DNA of 64,000 nucleotides from Selaginella moellendorffii. Its lineage: Eukaryota > Streptophyta > Lycopodiopsida > Selaginellales > Selaginellaceae. The notes beneath the pieces were generated by a model. The model made no database searches, was not told the origin of the DNA, and was given only the letters and a program-made list of their open reading frames with translations. Location: positions 1,096,654 through 1,160,653 of the forward strand of contig NW_003314308.1 in assembly GCF_000143415.4 (NCBI RefSeq). Direction: 5' to 3'. This document shows, piece after piece, positions 48,036 through 60,833 of the stretch (its first letter is position 1; every line of letters begins with the position of its first letter). The position numbers and the translations under genes are program-made.

Positions 48036-50472
48036 TGTCAATAGCTCTTTGAGATCCACGAACACCTACTCATAATCTGGAGACCAAATGAAAGATGACG
48101 TTGATGACTTCAGCAACGCTCGTAATGGTGTAATGAGATCAGAAAGATGATCCAGAAAACAACTGACATATTGCATCTTACCCAAGAAGCACTGCACATC
48201 ATTCACACACTTCGAAGTAAGGAATTTTAAAACAGCCACAAGTTTGTCAGGATCAACTTGCAAACCCTCACGAGAAATATAGTACCTAAAATAAGTTGTG
48301 TCTTTGGACTTAAACACACATTTCGATCGCTTCAACTTTAAACCAACATCCCATAGCCGATCCAACACTTTACAAACATCATGAACGTGTTCCTCCCATT
48401 CCCCTTTGAGTGGATCAAAACATCATCAATGAAGTCAACAGTCACCTCTGTCATATCACAAAGAACCTCATCCATCATTATTCAAACTAAACAGCATCAC
48501 CAAAAACTCGTACAAACTAAATGGTATATGAAAAACAGTCTTAGGAATATTTTCTTTGATCATTAGTACTTACTAGTACCTAAAAGCAAGATTTAACTTG
48601 GTGAACTAATAATTTCGCCTCAGACAATCCAAAAGATCAGTAATGTGAGGAAAAGGGTACACATCCGGAATTGTCACTTTGTTTAATAAACAATAGTCAA
48701 TGCAGAAATGAATACGCCTATCAGACTTCGTCACAAGATGAGGTTCACATGCCCAAGGACACCATGACTTCTAAATAACACTCTTTTCCAACATCTCTTT
48801 AATGTTTGCATATAAAATCTTGATCTTTTTGGGTGACTGACGACGAACATGAACTTTGATTGGACAAGCATTCCTGGTTGGAATTGAATGACATGTAGCA
48901 ATCTTGGCCCCAAACGATAGGTCAAATTCAAAGAGATTGGTATACTTCTTCATGAGCTGGTCAACTACTGCAACACAAAAATTATCAGAAGGATCGGAAA
49001 AGGGAAGAATAAAACAAGACGGAAATATAAGAGGAAATAGTGGGGGAACAAAAGTAATGGAAGCAGAGGTAAAAGTAGAGGGATAAAGAGGTATAAAAGT
49101 GAGAGGAATGGATGAAACATAAGAAAGTATGAGATAAGGGGGAGAAGCCTCAAAGTCACACTTGGTATGATTGCATTACAATCAATCTATACCAAGGATG
49201 AGGTCAAAAGCTTGACTCGGCACCACCTACAATGACTGTGACTCAAGCTTGAGATCACCCATACACACAACCAGGTCTGCCTCATCCCATGCATATACAT
49301 ATGTACGGTCATTGCCATAAAGAATGAAAACTGGTTCTACCACATAACACAATTGTAAATGGCAATGTGTGGCAACATTTCGAGCAATATAAGATAAACT
49401 CAAACTTATATCAACCAACATAAAGAGAATAATAGAAAACCGTTTGTTATAAAAACAAGCTTGGAAAGTAAACACTAGATGAACCGGTGCCGAGTAAACC
49501 CCTTGATGATACTCTTGAAAGAAAGATGGAGGGGTCACTAACGTATTTGTGCAAGGTCCCTTTGTTACTTGCATGACTCCTCGTTTCCCAAATGCATCTC
49601 AGTGTCCAGACCTTCCATTGCAGTAGCATCAACAATACATTGTTGAAGCCAAGGTCTCCATCTAGGAAATGGAGGTCACTAATCTGGAAAACGCTGACAA
49701 TGCTGATAAGTATGACCGATTTCATCACATGCCCAATAGCGAACATCACGGCCACGACCATGTCCTCGCCCTTGGCCTTGGACTCGAGCAACAATAGCAT
49801 CAACCTCCATTGGAATAGGACCATCGCTCATAAAAAGTGGAGCGGAAAGACGGGCAATGAAAAGTGGAAGAAGTGACATCTCATAACATTGTGCCAAGTG
49901 AAGAACATCATCAAGGGTGGTTGGAACAAGTGCATACACAAGTCTGACAAGATCTTGATGAAGTGCTGGCTATAGCATTCCTAGCTTAATTCGCTCTAAC
50001 ATATTTGGCTTTGCACAAAGCATAAGGCTTCGGAAATGACGCCAAATTGCATCACCAATTCAAATAGCTTTTGACGAAGATGATGCAATTGCTAGAAGGC
50101 ATCATCACAATTGTTAGCATGTCCGAATGCGCATTTGAAAATGTCCGGGAGAACACTCCAATCCCCACGAGTAGCTGTACTCAAACCATTATACCATTAC
50201 AATACTATCCTTTGAAAACATGTAGGAAACTCATGCAAATGCCAAACATCATGCCAAGAATGATATGTGGTTATCACCATGAAATGATTGAACCAATGGT
50301 ACACATCATCCCTAGGATTCCCACAAAAGAACTCCAGCCGAATGCAAGGATTAGCACCAAGTGCAAGAGGAGCTATACCACGTGCCATAAATGCCACCAT
50401 CAACTGAATTTGGTTGTTCAATTGCAATCGCATGGTATTAAGCAATTGCACCAACTGTTGCTCTAGAGTCAA
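48000..50472 (-). mobile_element. Decayed Ty3/gypsy retrotransposon
   Basis: On the minus strand, from right to left, pieces of a gypsy polyprotein appear. There is a gag-like stretch (about 50197-50472, with NPRDDVYHWFNHFM) and a gag C-terminal part (about 49679-49939) with a degenerate zinc knuckle (RYWACDEIGHTYQHC, one Cys replaced). Near 48420 are scraps of the reverse transcriptase active site (FIDDVLIHS-like). At 48066-48368 is a clear RT/RNase H connection (LKRSKCVFKSKDTTYF and later NDVQCFLGKMQYVSCFL). Stops and frameshifts separate the pieces, so the element is dead. LTR boundaries could not be set. Confidence 0.8.
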
Positions 50473-51456
50473 GAGGAAGAGACTACTACTCTACCATAAA
50501 GATGAATGAAAAAGAAAGAGGAAAAGAAGAGCAATGAGAAGAAAACAACAAGGAAAAGGAGATCTAGACAATGGAAAAGCTAGATCTAAATCAAAATTCT
50601 GAAAGTAAAGAACAAAAGAAAGAAAATGGAAAAAGTTAAATTTAAACAATGCAAAAGTTAAATTTAAACCAAAATCCCAAATCCAAACACTCCTCGAGAA
50701 CAATGAAAAATGCCCCTCACCTCCACCAATGTGAGTGCTTAGAATATGAAAAGGGTATATAAAAAATGTGTATATCAATTAGCCCAAAAACCCTAGTTTA
50801 TATATAAAAACAAGTGATCTGGATTGAAACTAATCTGATGGCTACTAAAATCACATTATGCTAATATTAGTATATGGCATTGTAACCATACACTTGGCCC
50901 TCACAGAATTAATTTTTTATATGCTAATGTTTTGAAATAACTAAATTTATTACAATAAATTTAATTTTGATAATATTTGTAAAGTATTTATTGGAATAGT
51001 AAATGTCAAATTGTGTAAAATTTATATATGAAAATTAATTTTGAATTCTTTAGTCTATAATCCTGACGGGCCTCACATGGTGCTCCTCGAGCAAATCGTG
51101 AACAACTAGATTTTCGTCCACTGAAGACTGGAAATCTTGGTCCCCCGTGAAGAAAACTGCCCAAGAAAGGAGATTCAATAGTGGCCATCATGATACTCAA
51201 TAATGAAAAAACTATTATTGAATGTTTCACTAAAATCTTAATTTTATTGATTTTAAAATAATTAATTTTTTACTTTAAGAAATTTTTAAAAATTAATTAT
51301 TAATATATCTTTTATATGTATTATATTCTAAATTCCTTTATAAAACATAATTTGTTTAATTGTGTCATGGAATCCAAATAAACTTAAATCCATTTTAATG
51401 ACTATTTGGACCATGAGGTTAGCGCCAAATTTCAAACCAACATCAAATCCGTGGCT
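50473..51456. other. AT-rich intergenic stretch
   Basis: No coding signature. The left part may include the 5' end of the gypsy remnant. The right part is the AT-rich upstream flank of the DET2-like gene. Confidence 0.5.
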
Positions 51457-52242
51457 ATGAAGGAGGAGAGCGTTTTCCAGTTCCTGGTGTGGATCCAATT
51501 CGTGCGCGCGGCGCTCAGCTTCCGGAGGCCCGTGGGAATCCAGACTTATGGCCGCCATCTCGCGCCGCGCCTCTCGGCCATGCCCACGCTTCCCTCGCAT
51601 CTGGGCTGGCTCCTCATGGAAGCGCCCACGCTCCTCGTCCCCGCCCTAATCTTCCACCGAGGTAAGCACGCCGCCGCCGCCGCCCCACGGCTCCTCCTCC
51701 TCCTCTTTCTCGCCCACTACTTCCATCGCACCCTCCTCTATCCCCTCCGCCTCAGCCGCCGCTCCTCCTCCTCCACGCCAATGCCGCTTGTCACCGCCGT
51801 TCTCGCCGCGCTCTTCAACGCCCTCAACACCTACATTCAACTGCGCTGGATCTCCCACTTTGGATTCTACCCTGAGCGATGGATTCACAGCGCCCAGTTC
51901 GCGATCGGCGCATTCCTGTTCGTGGCGGGCATGGCGATCAACATCTGGGCCGACGGCGTGCTCATCGCGCTGAGAAAACAAAGATCTTCCGCCAAGGAGA
52001 GTGTGTCGTACAGGGTTCCGTACGGGGGGCTGTACGAGTTTGTGTCATGCCCAAACTACCTGGGCGAGATTGTGGAGTGGCTGGGATGGGCCATACTGAC
52101 GTGGTCGCCAGCGGGGCTGGGTTTCTTCCTCTACACCGTTGCCACGCTGGCGCCACGTGCCTGCGCGCATCACCGTTGGTACGTGGACAAGTTCCCCGAC
52201 TATCCGCGCGGGAGAACACCGTTGATTCCTTTCCTCTGTTAA
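51457..52242 (+). CDS. Steroid 5-alpha-reductase (DET2-like)
   Basis: Intronless frame; I chose the methionine of MKEESVFQFLV (51457), giving 261 residues, because family members begin close to the first membrane segment. An in-frame ATG 17 codons earlier is possible. The protein is hydrophobic with about six membrane segments. It has the family motifs HYFHRTLLYPLRL, the LFNALNTYIQLRW region, GMAINIWADGVLI, and the C-terminal VSCPNYLGEIVEWLGWAI followed by HRWYVDKFPDYP. Such enzymes use NADPH to reduce delta-4,5 steroids in the endoplasmic reticulum; Arabidopsis DET2 acts in brassinosteroid synthesis. The substrate in this plant is not shown by the sequence. It converges on the reticulon gene, 98 bp away. 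Confidence 0.9.
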   Translation: MKEESVFQFLVWIQFVRAALSFRRPVGIQTYGRHLAPRLSAMPTLPSHLGWLLMEAPTLLVPALIFHRGKHAAAAAPRLLLLLFLAHYFHRTLLYPLRLSRRSSSSTPMPLVTAVLAALFNALNTYIQLRWISHFGFYPERWIHSAQFAIGAFLFVAGMAINIWADGVLIALRKQRSSAKESVSYRVPYGGLYEFVSCPNYLGEIVEWLGWAILTWSPAGLGFFLYTVATLAPRACAHHRWYVDKFPDYPRGRTPLIPFLC

Positions 52243-52340
52243 CATTGGCTCTCGTATTTAATCAAGAGAGAACTACACTAGAGGTTGCTATTTCAGCTAA
52301 ACTGCAAGATAGAAACACCCCATGTCCATAGTTTTTAAGT

Positions 52341-53411
52341 TTACTCGCTCTTCTTTGCGCTGCGAGGGATCTTGCTGAGAACGTTTGCATCGACCTTGGA
52401 GTACTGCTTCTTGGCCTCTTCAAACAGCTTGCCGATCATGGCTTCGATCTCGTCCTGGTACTTGTCGTAGATTACTGGAATCGTGTGAGCTCCGACCACC
52501 ACTGTTTGATTGAGCAAATCGAAGTAGTTTCAATCAGATCTGGAATCCAAAACAACGATTTTTTAAAAAGAACTTACAGATGTAGACAAGGGTGATGAAG
52601 TTAAACCACGCGCCGAGCTTGGAGAGGATCCACAACACCACTGTCACCTAGAACAAACAGTCACGAGCACAATGCTTTGGTTTCTCTCGGTTTTTTCACT
52701 CCAAACTTAAAGAAAGGCACTCCTTTTTTTCTACCTTGAGGAAGACTCTGAAGTCCTTGCCAATGGCAACATCGTGAGCTGCGAGAAGGGCCTTGTTGAT
52801 CTCTACACGGAGAGTGGCGGCGGAGTCGTGCACCATTTCTTCCGTGAGAACGATCTCGGGGATTGGAGGTGCAGGCCTAGAAACCAAAAGAGAAAAGAAT
52901 GAGAACTTTTCAGTCGAATGAAATGATCTTAGATCCTTAGAGGAAGATCCAGAAAACCAAAGCGTTGTTTTCTACTTGCCTGTGGAGCAGCGATGCGATG
53001 GTCGCCCACAAAAAGAGGATGACAATGAGGAAGAGCAAAACATTGCAAACGAGCGATAGCAATGTATAGCCCGACCACTCAAAGAGAAACCACGCCACTG
53101 TTGACCCAACGAGGAGGCTCGTGGAGACGTTCTTTTGCTTCCACAGGAGAACATTGGCGCCTGGCAATAGAGATCATCAAACACGGCAGATGTGAGCGCG
53201 CATCGATCGATCGATCACGGCATTGGAATATCTGATCTATCTAGTGAATAAATCCCTCTCCCTCTCGATCGATCTTACATTTGCCGCCTCCCAGGAGCTC
53301 GTGGACGTTCTTCTTGCCCGATGCCTTTGGCGGCGGCGCCTGGGGCGCGCTCTGGAAGGAGTCAATAACGCTGTGGACCGCGGAGCTCACTTGATCGGCG
53401 AGGTCCGCCAT
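52341..53411 (-). CDS. Reticulon-like protein (RTNLB)
   Basis: Five exons (53279-53411, 52980-53160, 52735-52876, 52578-52647, 52341-52501) give 228 residues starting MADLADQVSSAV. The reticulon homology domain has two long hydrophobic hairpins (VLLWKQKNVSTSLLVGSTVA and VTVVLWILSKLGAWFNFITL) around a loop with EINKALLAAHDVAIGKDF. The end is IYDKYQDEIEAMIGKLFEEA and IPRSAKKSE. Plant reticulons bend and tubulate ER membrane and occur at plasmodesmata. The length is typical for the short RTNLB type. Intron 2 must use a GC donor (CACAG then GCAAGT) to keep frame. It is divergent from the U-box gene; the start codons are 474 bp apart. Confidence 0.92.
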
Positions 53412-53885
53412 AGCCAAGGACAAGAACGAATGATACCCAAAATGTTACGAGCTTTTTTTCCGGGGCATTAAACGAGATTCACTGGCCGCCCATCTACTAC
53501 CGTCCATTCCCGGGACTTTCCATTTGGGAAGAATCCAGCAAATGGGGTCGTCGATTGGCGGGCACGTCGCGGATGCCGTCCGTTTGAGATCCGGGGGCAA
53601 TCATGACGAAGGCTAGTCGCCGGCACAGTCAACGAGGTCGCTGGGGCCGTTGGATTCTGGAATCTGGAAATGGATCTGGTCCGCTGAATTGCCAGGTGGA
53701 AATTCCATCAGCGGCATTTAATTTGAAAAGAGAATGCCGTCTACTCTTTTCTCGACAGTCAAACGCGGTGAGCCCTAGCCCCGCGTCGCGGAAATGGCGT
53801 CGTGATAGCGAGCGCCATGGCGCCTTCATCCGATCCAGCGGAGGAGGAGGTATCTTATAGCTGATCAGGCTCCAGGGATTTCTCC
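53412..53885. promoter_or_regulatory. Shared upstream region of reticulon and U-box genes
   Basis: 474 bp between two divergent start codons, so both promoters and leaders lie here. Open frames in it (for example near 53603-53860) show no family signature. No clear TATA box was identified. Confidence 0.45.
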
Positions 53886-56800
53886 ATGGATGACAAGGCG
53901 GTGTCCGAGCATCTGGTGCACGAAATTCTCTGCTTGATCGATGCTCTCAAGGCTGGAGTGAACGAGATCGGGATCAACAAGTCCCTGTTCCTCAAATCCA
54001 CCTTGTTTTTGGTGGAATTCAAGCAGCTCTCGCTTGGACAATGCCCGGCCAACGCGCTCCTGAAAATCCTGGACGATATTACGGGCTTGGTGAGGCTCAC
54101 GGAGCAATGCTGCCGCCGCAAGAGCAGGGTGTTCCAGATTTACAAGTCTCAGGAGATAAGCCAGAGAATTCGCGATATCATGCTCGAGTTTGCTTCTCAC
54201 TTGGAGCTTTGCTCGGAGGTAGAGAACATGGACCAGATCATGGAGCTGAGGAACAGAGTCACAAGGGCTACTTTCTCTCCGGATCCGAGAAATGGCGAGC
54301 TTGCAACAGCTTTGAGTGACGCTATTTCTCATGAAGATGACGAGCTCCAAAGCAAGGTTGTGGACGACATATCAAGGCACTTGGCCGCGTCCGTGTCTTC
54401 TCTCAAGGAGGAACTCTTGGAAGACAAACGACAGCTCGAAGTAGACGGCAGGGTCGAAGAGCTATCGGAGCTAGAGAAGCTGGTGCAGCTTCTGGACAGC
54501 GCTCCTTCTCTTGAATCGGATTCTCTAGCTCTGGACGATACTTTTGTTTCGGAGGACATTCCAGCGTCGTATCTGTGCCCGATCACTGGCCAGCTGATGA
54601 GAGAGCCTGTGCTGGTGGAAGGCGGTGTCACGTACGAGAAGTCGGCTATAATGGAGTGGATCAACCGGGGAAACACCAAGTGTCCCGTCACAAATGCCGA
54701 CTTGAGTAGCGTCAACCTTGTCCGGAACAGGTCGATAGAGAACGCGATCCGGCAGTATGTGGGGCGTGTGAACATCGAGAAATTGACTCGGTCGATCAAG
54801 AAGATCAAGCTCGAGCGCGTCCACGTTGAGGAAACCTTGGACACCATAAAGAATCTGATCGGGCTTGGCTCTTGCTTTAAGAGGCATGTAGTTGCTTTGG
54901 ACGGGTTGGAGCCGCTGGTTGCGATACTCAAGAGCTCTGCTGGAGACCAGAGGGCTAAGATACTTCAGATTTTATTAGCCATTGGAGAATCTGGAGATGA
55001 CTGCAAGGTAAGGCTCGCGCTCTTGGTCGTGATCACAATACTGCTGCTAATGACAGAACTTCCTTGAAGATACATATCGCTGAAGTTGGAGCTGTTCCCG
55101 TGGTGCTGCGAATCCTGACGAAGTGTCATGGTGACTGCCCCGATGCTGTGAGTCTCCTTCGGGAGATTTCTGAAGTGCAACAAGGGAAGGAGGTGATTCT
55201 TGCACAGCCAGGGTCCATCATTGTTATTGCAAGTGCGGCCACTGTCGACTCGGTGGAGCAGAAAGATCATGCCATGAAGCTTTTGGAGAACTTGTGCTCG
55301 AACAAGTCATGGGTGGCCATTGAAGCAGCTTCAACAGGAGTATTTGATTTTCTGATCAATAATCTTCACACAGGTATGTAAGAGAGGAAAACATCTTTAT
55401 TTATTTGATGTTGATCTTGATTGCGTGCAGGAAATGAAGCTGTAAAGCTGGAGATGGCTGAGGCAATTGCAACGAAGCTCGAGTTTAACGACGCTAGCAG
55501 TGCAGCTCTTGTATCGACAGGAATCCTGGTTCCACTTGTAGGGATGCTGAAGTCTGAATCGCTCGACAGCAAAATGGCAGCTACAAGATCTATACAGAAA
55601 CTTTCATCTACAGTGACGAACAGAGACGCTATCGGAGATGCTGGTGCAATCCCTTTAATAGCTGGTTTGGCGACAATGGCAGTGAGGGACTTGAAAGTAT
55701 CTGCCTTGGAGACTTTGGCAAACCTCGCAAGCACACGAGAGTGTGTGCCAGCTCTGGCTACCGAAGAGAACGTCCCTCGACTCTTAGAAATGGTGAAAGA
55801 CAGGGATTTACAGGTTCAGAGCAGCATTCTCAAGATTCTACATTCGCTATCAAGGGAGAGCAAAACTGTCCGGTTAATGGTTCGTCAGCATGCAGAAGTT
55901 ATCCGGTACTTGCTGGATGCGTCCTCCGAACACAACTCTGGCCCAAGAAGAACTAGCGTCCTTGGAGTCATTGTCCAACTCGCAGCAGACAGAGACACGA
56001 GAGATGCCATTCAGCCTTCCTCAAGCACAGTGATGTCCTTTGTGAGGCTGTTGGATCAAGCAGCAGCTACGTCGACTGAAGACAAAGAGCTGGCACTGGG
56101 AATACTTTCCGGGATCACAAAGAACGGATCACAAGCCAGACAGGTGCTAGCGGCTGGGGGCGCTTACGGGATCATTATCAGCTGCATGCAAACGGGAAGT
56201 CCAAGGATGAAAGAGGACGCGGCTGCGGTTCTAACAAGGCTAACGGATTCGGAGCTCGACGCCAACTCCGAGCAGGAACTGGCAAGACTCGGCGTGATGC
56301 GTCTCCTGCGAGACACTTTGGAGACTGGATCAGAGCGGGCGAGGGAGCACGCGTGTGCCAACCTCGCCAACTTATCCAAGCGGACACCGTCGTTAACCCA
56401 GGAGCAATCGTTTTTCAAGCGGCTTCTAGCGAGGCTGGGACTGAAGCAGTACAGGTTGTGTGTGGTTCATCCAGGAAAGTGCAACGCAAGGGCGAGCTTT
56501 TGCATGGTGGAAGCTGGGGTGGTGCCGTTGCTTATAGGAGAGATCCGCGGTAGCAATGCCCGCAATGCGGAGAGAGGGATGGATGCGCTGCTCACGCTGG
56601 TGCAAGACGAGAGTTTCCGGATCAAAGGAGTGGATTTCTTGGTGAAGAACAACGCGATACCGGCAGCGGTGAGCTTGGTTGGGAGGTCCAGCAGCCTGAC
56701 GGAGAAGGCCATGGTGCTCCTCGAGAGGATTTTCAAGTGCCGGAAGTACAGGGACGACAGGTACTCGAGGATAGCAAAGTCGAGCCTCTCCACGACAATG

Positions 56801-56914
56801 ACTTCGGGTTCCATAGGTGCGAGGAAGTCGGCTGCGAAAGCCTTGATGCACTTGGGCATGATGGCCAAAGGCTCTACGTACACGGCCACAGGGGAGTCGG
56901 CCATTGTTAACTGA
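53886..56914 (+). CDS. U-box/ARM-repeat E3 ubiquitin ligase (PUB43/44-like)
   Basis: Three exons (53886-55007, 55070-55373, 55431-56914) give 969 residues. An N-terminal helical region (about 1-220) is followed by the U-box at about 224-295, with the core IPASYLCPITGQLMREPVLV and CPVTNADL. The rest is a long armadillo-repeat array with typical repeats (LVSTGILVPLVGMLKSESLD, AGAIPLIAGLATMAVRDLKV, LETLANLAS and others). The U-box recruits E2 enzymes and the ARM array binds substrates. This length and order match the plant PUB43/44 (SAUL1-type) group, where members act in senescence and immune control. Which function applies here cannot be read from sequence. Confidence 0.93.
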
Positions 56915-57249
56915 TTCAAGTATGGACATAAGGCAGGAGATATGAGCGACGTAAATATATGCAAAGACGAGAGGGTCAATTGTGCCTGAGATCGGAGAGT
57001 CCATGGCTGACCCTTGCATGGCACTCTCCATTACAATGGAGATCCACTGCATTTTGTGGGCTAAGTTACTGTTCATAATTACATTTGATCTTCAAACTAT
57101 TATCATATAAACTTTTATGGTGGATGATTGGGATAAGTTGTCTATATTATTTCTAAATAGTATGCTCATGTGAGTTAGGAATAAATATATTAATTAAGGT
57201 TTAGACCCTTGTTTATATACAAGAATGGATAAAGCAAAATGGATGGTTT

Positions 57250-57415
57250 ATATGCTTTAGTATTATAATTAATATATTACCTAGGCATATATATATACAT
57301 ATATGTATTTATAAACTTCCCATCCAAAAGATGAAAAGGTGATAACAATAAATCAAATGGAATATTTAGAGTTTCTCTTAGACAATTATAAACTACTATA
57401 TGAATCTAAAGCTCC
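57250..57415. repeat. Dispersed AT-rich repeat, copy 2
   Basis: Matches 47790-48035 with substitutions and indels: TATAATTAATATATTACCTAG, GTATTTATAAACTT, and GACAATTATAAACTAC. A third, shorter copy lies at about 59085-59160 (TGTATTACCTAGGTAGGG and TTACAAACCTTACA). Confidence 0.5.
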
Positions 57416-59630
57416 CACAAAACTACTAAAAAAATTGTTAACAACTATGATTGAAACAAAATTCAGAGCCATGACATAAACATTAGTTGACTATGGAATT
57501 CTAATGAACTAATTGAAATTCCATATGCAACTACCAAATGCTCAAACCAACATTAAATTTATAATTTTGAACCAAAACAAAAGACTTTGAGAGCCATTAC
57601 AATCTATAAAGCAAATAATATATTTTGTCTCTAAATCTGTCTATTAACACCATTAACTTAAACTCATGACCATAAATAAAACTTACCTTTCCATCTTTGT
57701 TTAGCACTATATATAAGAAATCTCACTCACTCCATTTATTTTTCATATTTTCCTTACCCCTTTTTTGAAGGAAAAAAAGTTTTGAAGCACTAGGTCCATT
57801 CGGACTCATTGTGTTTGTCCTCACTTTGTGATTTATATTCATCCTCACTCTACTATCACATTTGATAAGCTTCATTATGTTAGAGTTAGATGTTTCATTT
57901 AGACTAGCTATACTCATCCTTATTCCACAATCCATATTGTTTGTCTTTAGTCCATTATTATATTCACTCATCCTTATTCCATCATTAGGGCCGGACTCTT
58001 CTTTGTCCCCTCTACCTCCTCCGATAAAGAAAAAGTTTAAAGTGTCAGGGAAAAGGGAGAAAACAAGAAAAATTGAGGAAAAACCATTATGGAAGAAGAA
58101 AAAGTGAATAAAGAAACATTAAAAGAGGAATTTGCATCAGTTGACAATGCAAAAATAGGGAAATAAAAAAAAGGATATAAGCTTGGAAAATAAAAGACAT
58201 TGGATTATTCAACCTCTTTAATACATAACTCAACACTTAAGATAAGAAAATTAATAAAAATGTTTATACTCTCAAGAGAAAACATAAACTTTTCAATAGC
58301 AATGATAAAACAAAGGCTCTCAATGGCACTTACAATTAGGGACATACACTCAACTTGAAACTTTGGCCAAAGAAAACACTGTAGATAAGGAAGAAATACT
58401 AGTAACATGAAAAGGTGACTTAGGCCAAAAAATAAAAAAAGATTGGGAAAGAGTAAAAAGTAAAGAGAAAGGATTAGATGATAGATTAAAAGATTAACAC
58501 CTACCCTATGAAATCTCCACTTCATTTCTAAATCTATCTCCATAATAATCAAGCTTGTCAAAATGATTTATAATCCACTTAAACTTATACATATCATCTT
58601 CCCATAAACTCGATCCTTGAACATTCTCCAAGAACCAGACTACATCATCTATAGCTTGCAATTGATGTCACAACCATGCTCCATATTAACAAAAGATGGC
58701 AGAACACCAAAAACAAAACAAGCCACGTAATCATGTCTTATAGAAGTTGAAGGTAGTAACACATTAAAGATGGGCACAGTACTACACTTCACAACCAAAA
58801 GCTTGATTTAATGAAATAGTATTAGCAAGCTCAAATGACATACTCATTGATTAATAATGCTGTGGTATGGTAGGAGAAGAAGATGCAATGAAGATCAGAA
58901 GCAACAATAGCTAAAATTTTAAATCTTGTAAAAAGCTAATACAGATATAAATTTAAAAGAGAATAAAGAAATATGAATAAAAAGCACAATCCTAAACACT
59001 AAAGCAAAGTATTGAAAAAAAACTATACCCTTCATAGACAAATTGCAAAGCCCTTCACCTCCATGGATGGACAAAATTCAGTCTCAAATTAGTGTATTAC
59101 CTAGGTAGGGTGATTTATGTATATATGTACATGTATTTACAAACCTTACACTCCAAAATTGTTACTAAACATTATGAACAAGAGTAATTAAAACCTGATT
59201 GTTACTTTCATACTTGCTATAATGTTTTTTATTTCATTATATGGGAAAATAGTGAAGTAAATTTAGTGAAACACTTATCAAGAAGAATGTCTATTAAATT
59301 CAAATATTTTCCAGGCATTGGTTATTACTCTAAGTTAGTTAAGTTAAGTAAAACAGAAAGAATTATCTCTATTATTCATTTCTCAATCCATTGATTTCTC
59401 AAAACTTCTAAAGCCTTAACTAATTGTGCTTAGAAGTAATATTTCTTTATTAAATATTCAGAAGAATGTCAGCAAGATACTGCATGGGGAGCACCACCTG
59501 CTTGTGCAGAAAACAACCACCATTTCCATGGGACCAACAGATCTACCCAGTCTGCTGGGAAGAGGTAGATCCTCAAAGCTTGTTCAACATATCACGTTCT
59601 ACATCACCCCAAGCAAGAGATGCATTAAAT

Positions 59631-59769
59631 CTTGCAAGAAATGCATTAAATTAGCAAACTTATCCAGTTTTTCACATGAATAGAGATACACCAACAAACT
59701 ATTATCATACAGAGAATGCCCAGGCTATCAAACTGGACAAGTTTGCTAATTTATTATATCGCTTGCAAG
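59631..59769. repeat. Hairpin-forming inverted repeat (stem about 40 bp)
   Basis: The left arm 59631-59670 and right arm 59730-59769 can pair. Both carry, in opposite orientation, CTTGCAAG at the base, then TAAATTAGCAAACTT and TCCAGTTT, with a few mismatches. The loop is about 59 nt. It could be a microRNA-like precursor or a small transposon remnant. Confidence 0.55.
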
Positions 59770-60833
59770 AATCTATTTGCTTTCAATGGGTATTTGTGTT
59801 TCTTTGCTCTTCTATCTGTTGCTACACTTGGTGTTCTAATGATTGTAACTAGTTTTGCTCACATGCCCGACTGACTTTAATTTTTTTTTTCTTTTTTTCA
59901 CTGATTAATTTTTTCTTTCTGGTTTTGCTAATGAGCTGATTGACATTAGTCTTTACAAACAACCAATAGAAGCAAACAGGGGAAAGGTGGTGCAAACAAA
60001 CAGGAGACAACTCAGTGACAACATAATGGAACTCACTAACTATACAGAGGAGATGGAGGAACGTGAATGCAGAAATGGCCGGAGCGAGAACACCCCCCAC
60101 ATCAAACTTGTAAACTTGTTTCCACAGTGCAAAAGTGCCAAAACATAATATAGATAGATATAAAAAGATTATTCTACAAAGATTGGCAGTTTAATACAGC
60201 ATTTATTGTGTCAAATTTCCTTAGAGATGCATCACCACCTTATTCTTGCAAAGATGTGAGTCTAGATGTAGAGATCCAAGAGGGACCATGGCCAAGAAGA
60301 GTACTCAGCCATTTTGATCTGGTACCTATTGTCATTCCAGGCTCTTGTCCAAACTCACAGAGACAATCTGGCTGCCTGCGTTTGCTACTGTTTAATCATA
60401 TTTGGGAGATTTCTTTTCTCCTGGTAAAAAGTTAAAGTTAAAAAGTAGAAAGGTACTCTTCATAGCTCAACCATTAATCTAAATCGGGCAATTAAAAAAT
60501 TCAATAATTTACTATGCAAATTTTATTACACGAAGCCTTGGTCTCTAAATCAACAGGGCTGATGATCACCATCATGGGATCGATCCATGAGCACCATCAT
60601 GGGACCGATCGATGAGCACTGGAAGTTGCGACGTTTAGTCTTTCATTCAAGCTCTCATATCTTACACGCGGGGCGAAGCGACAGCTCCACTACTTACTGG
60701 CCTTTCACGTGTACACATTTCTTCGCATCATCGAGAAAGGGGGCCCATGTCGCTGACCACTAAACTTTGATCACCATCGCCGCTATATAGGCGCAAATGC
60801 ACATCTTCCAGATTGCACGGAAGAGTTCCTGTG

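Larger units (their letters stand above)
56915..60833. other. AT-rich gene-poor region
   Basis: No gene with a family signature was found on either strand. It contains dispersed-repeat copies near 57250 and 59085 and a hairpin at 59631-59769. Open frames near 58205-58561 (minus, Leu/Phe-rich), 59426-59683 (plus) and 60208-60435 (plus) have no recognisable motif and look like chance. From about 60550 the sequence becomes the 3' flank of the B-box gene. Confidence 0.5.

Noticed and set aside
58205-58561. 118-codon hydrophobic minus-strand frame
   Set aside because: Leu/Phe/Ile-rich composition is what AT-rich DNA gives by chance; no motif and no splice partners.
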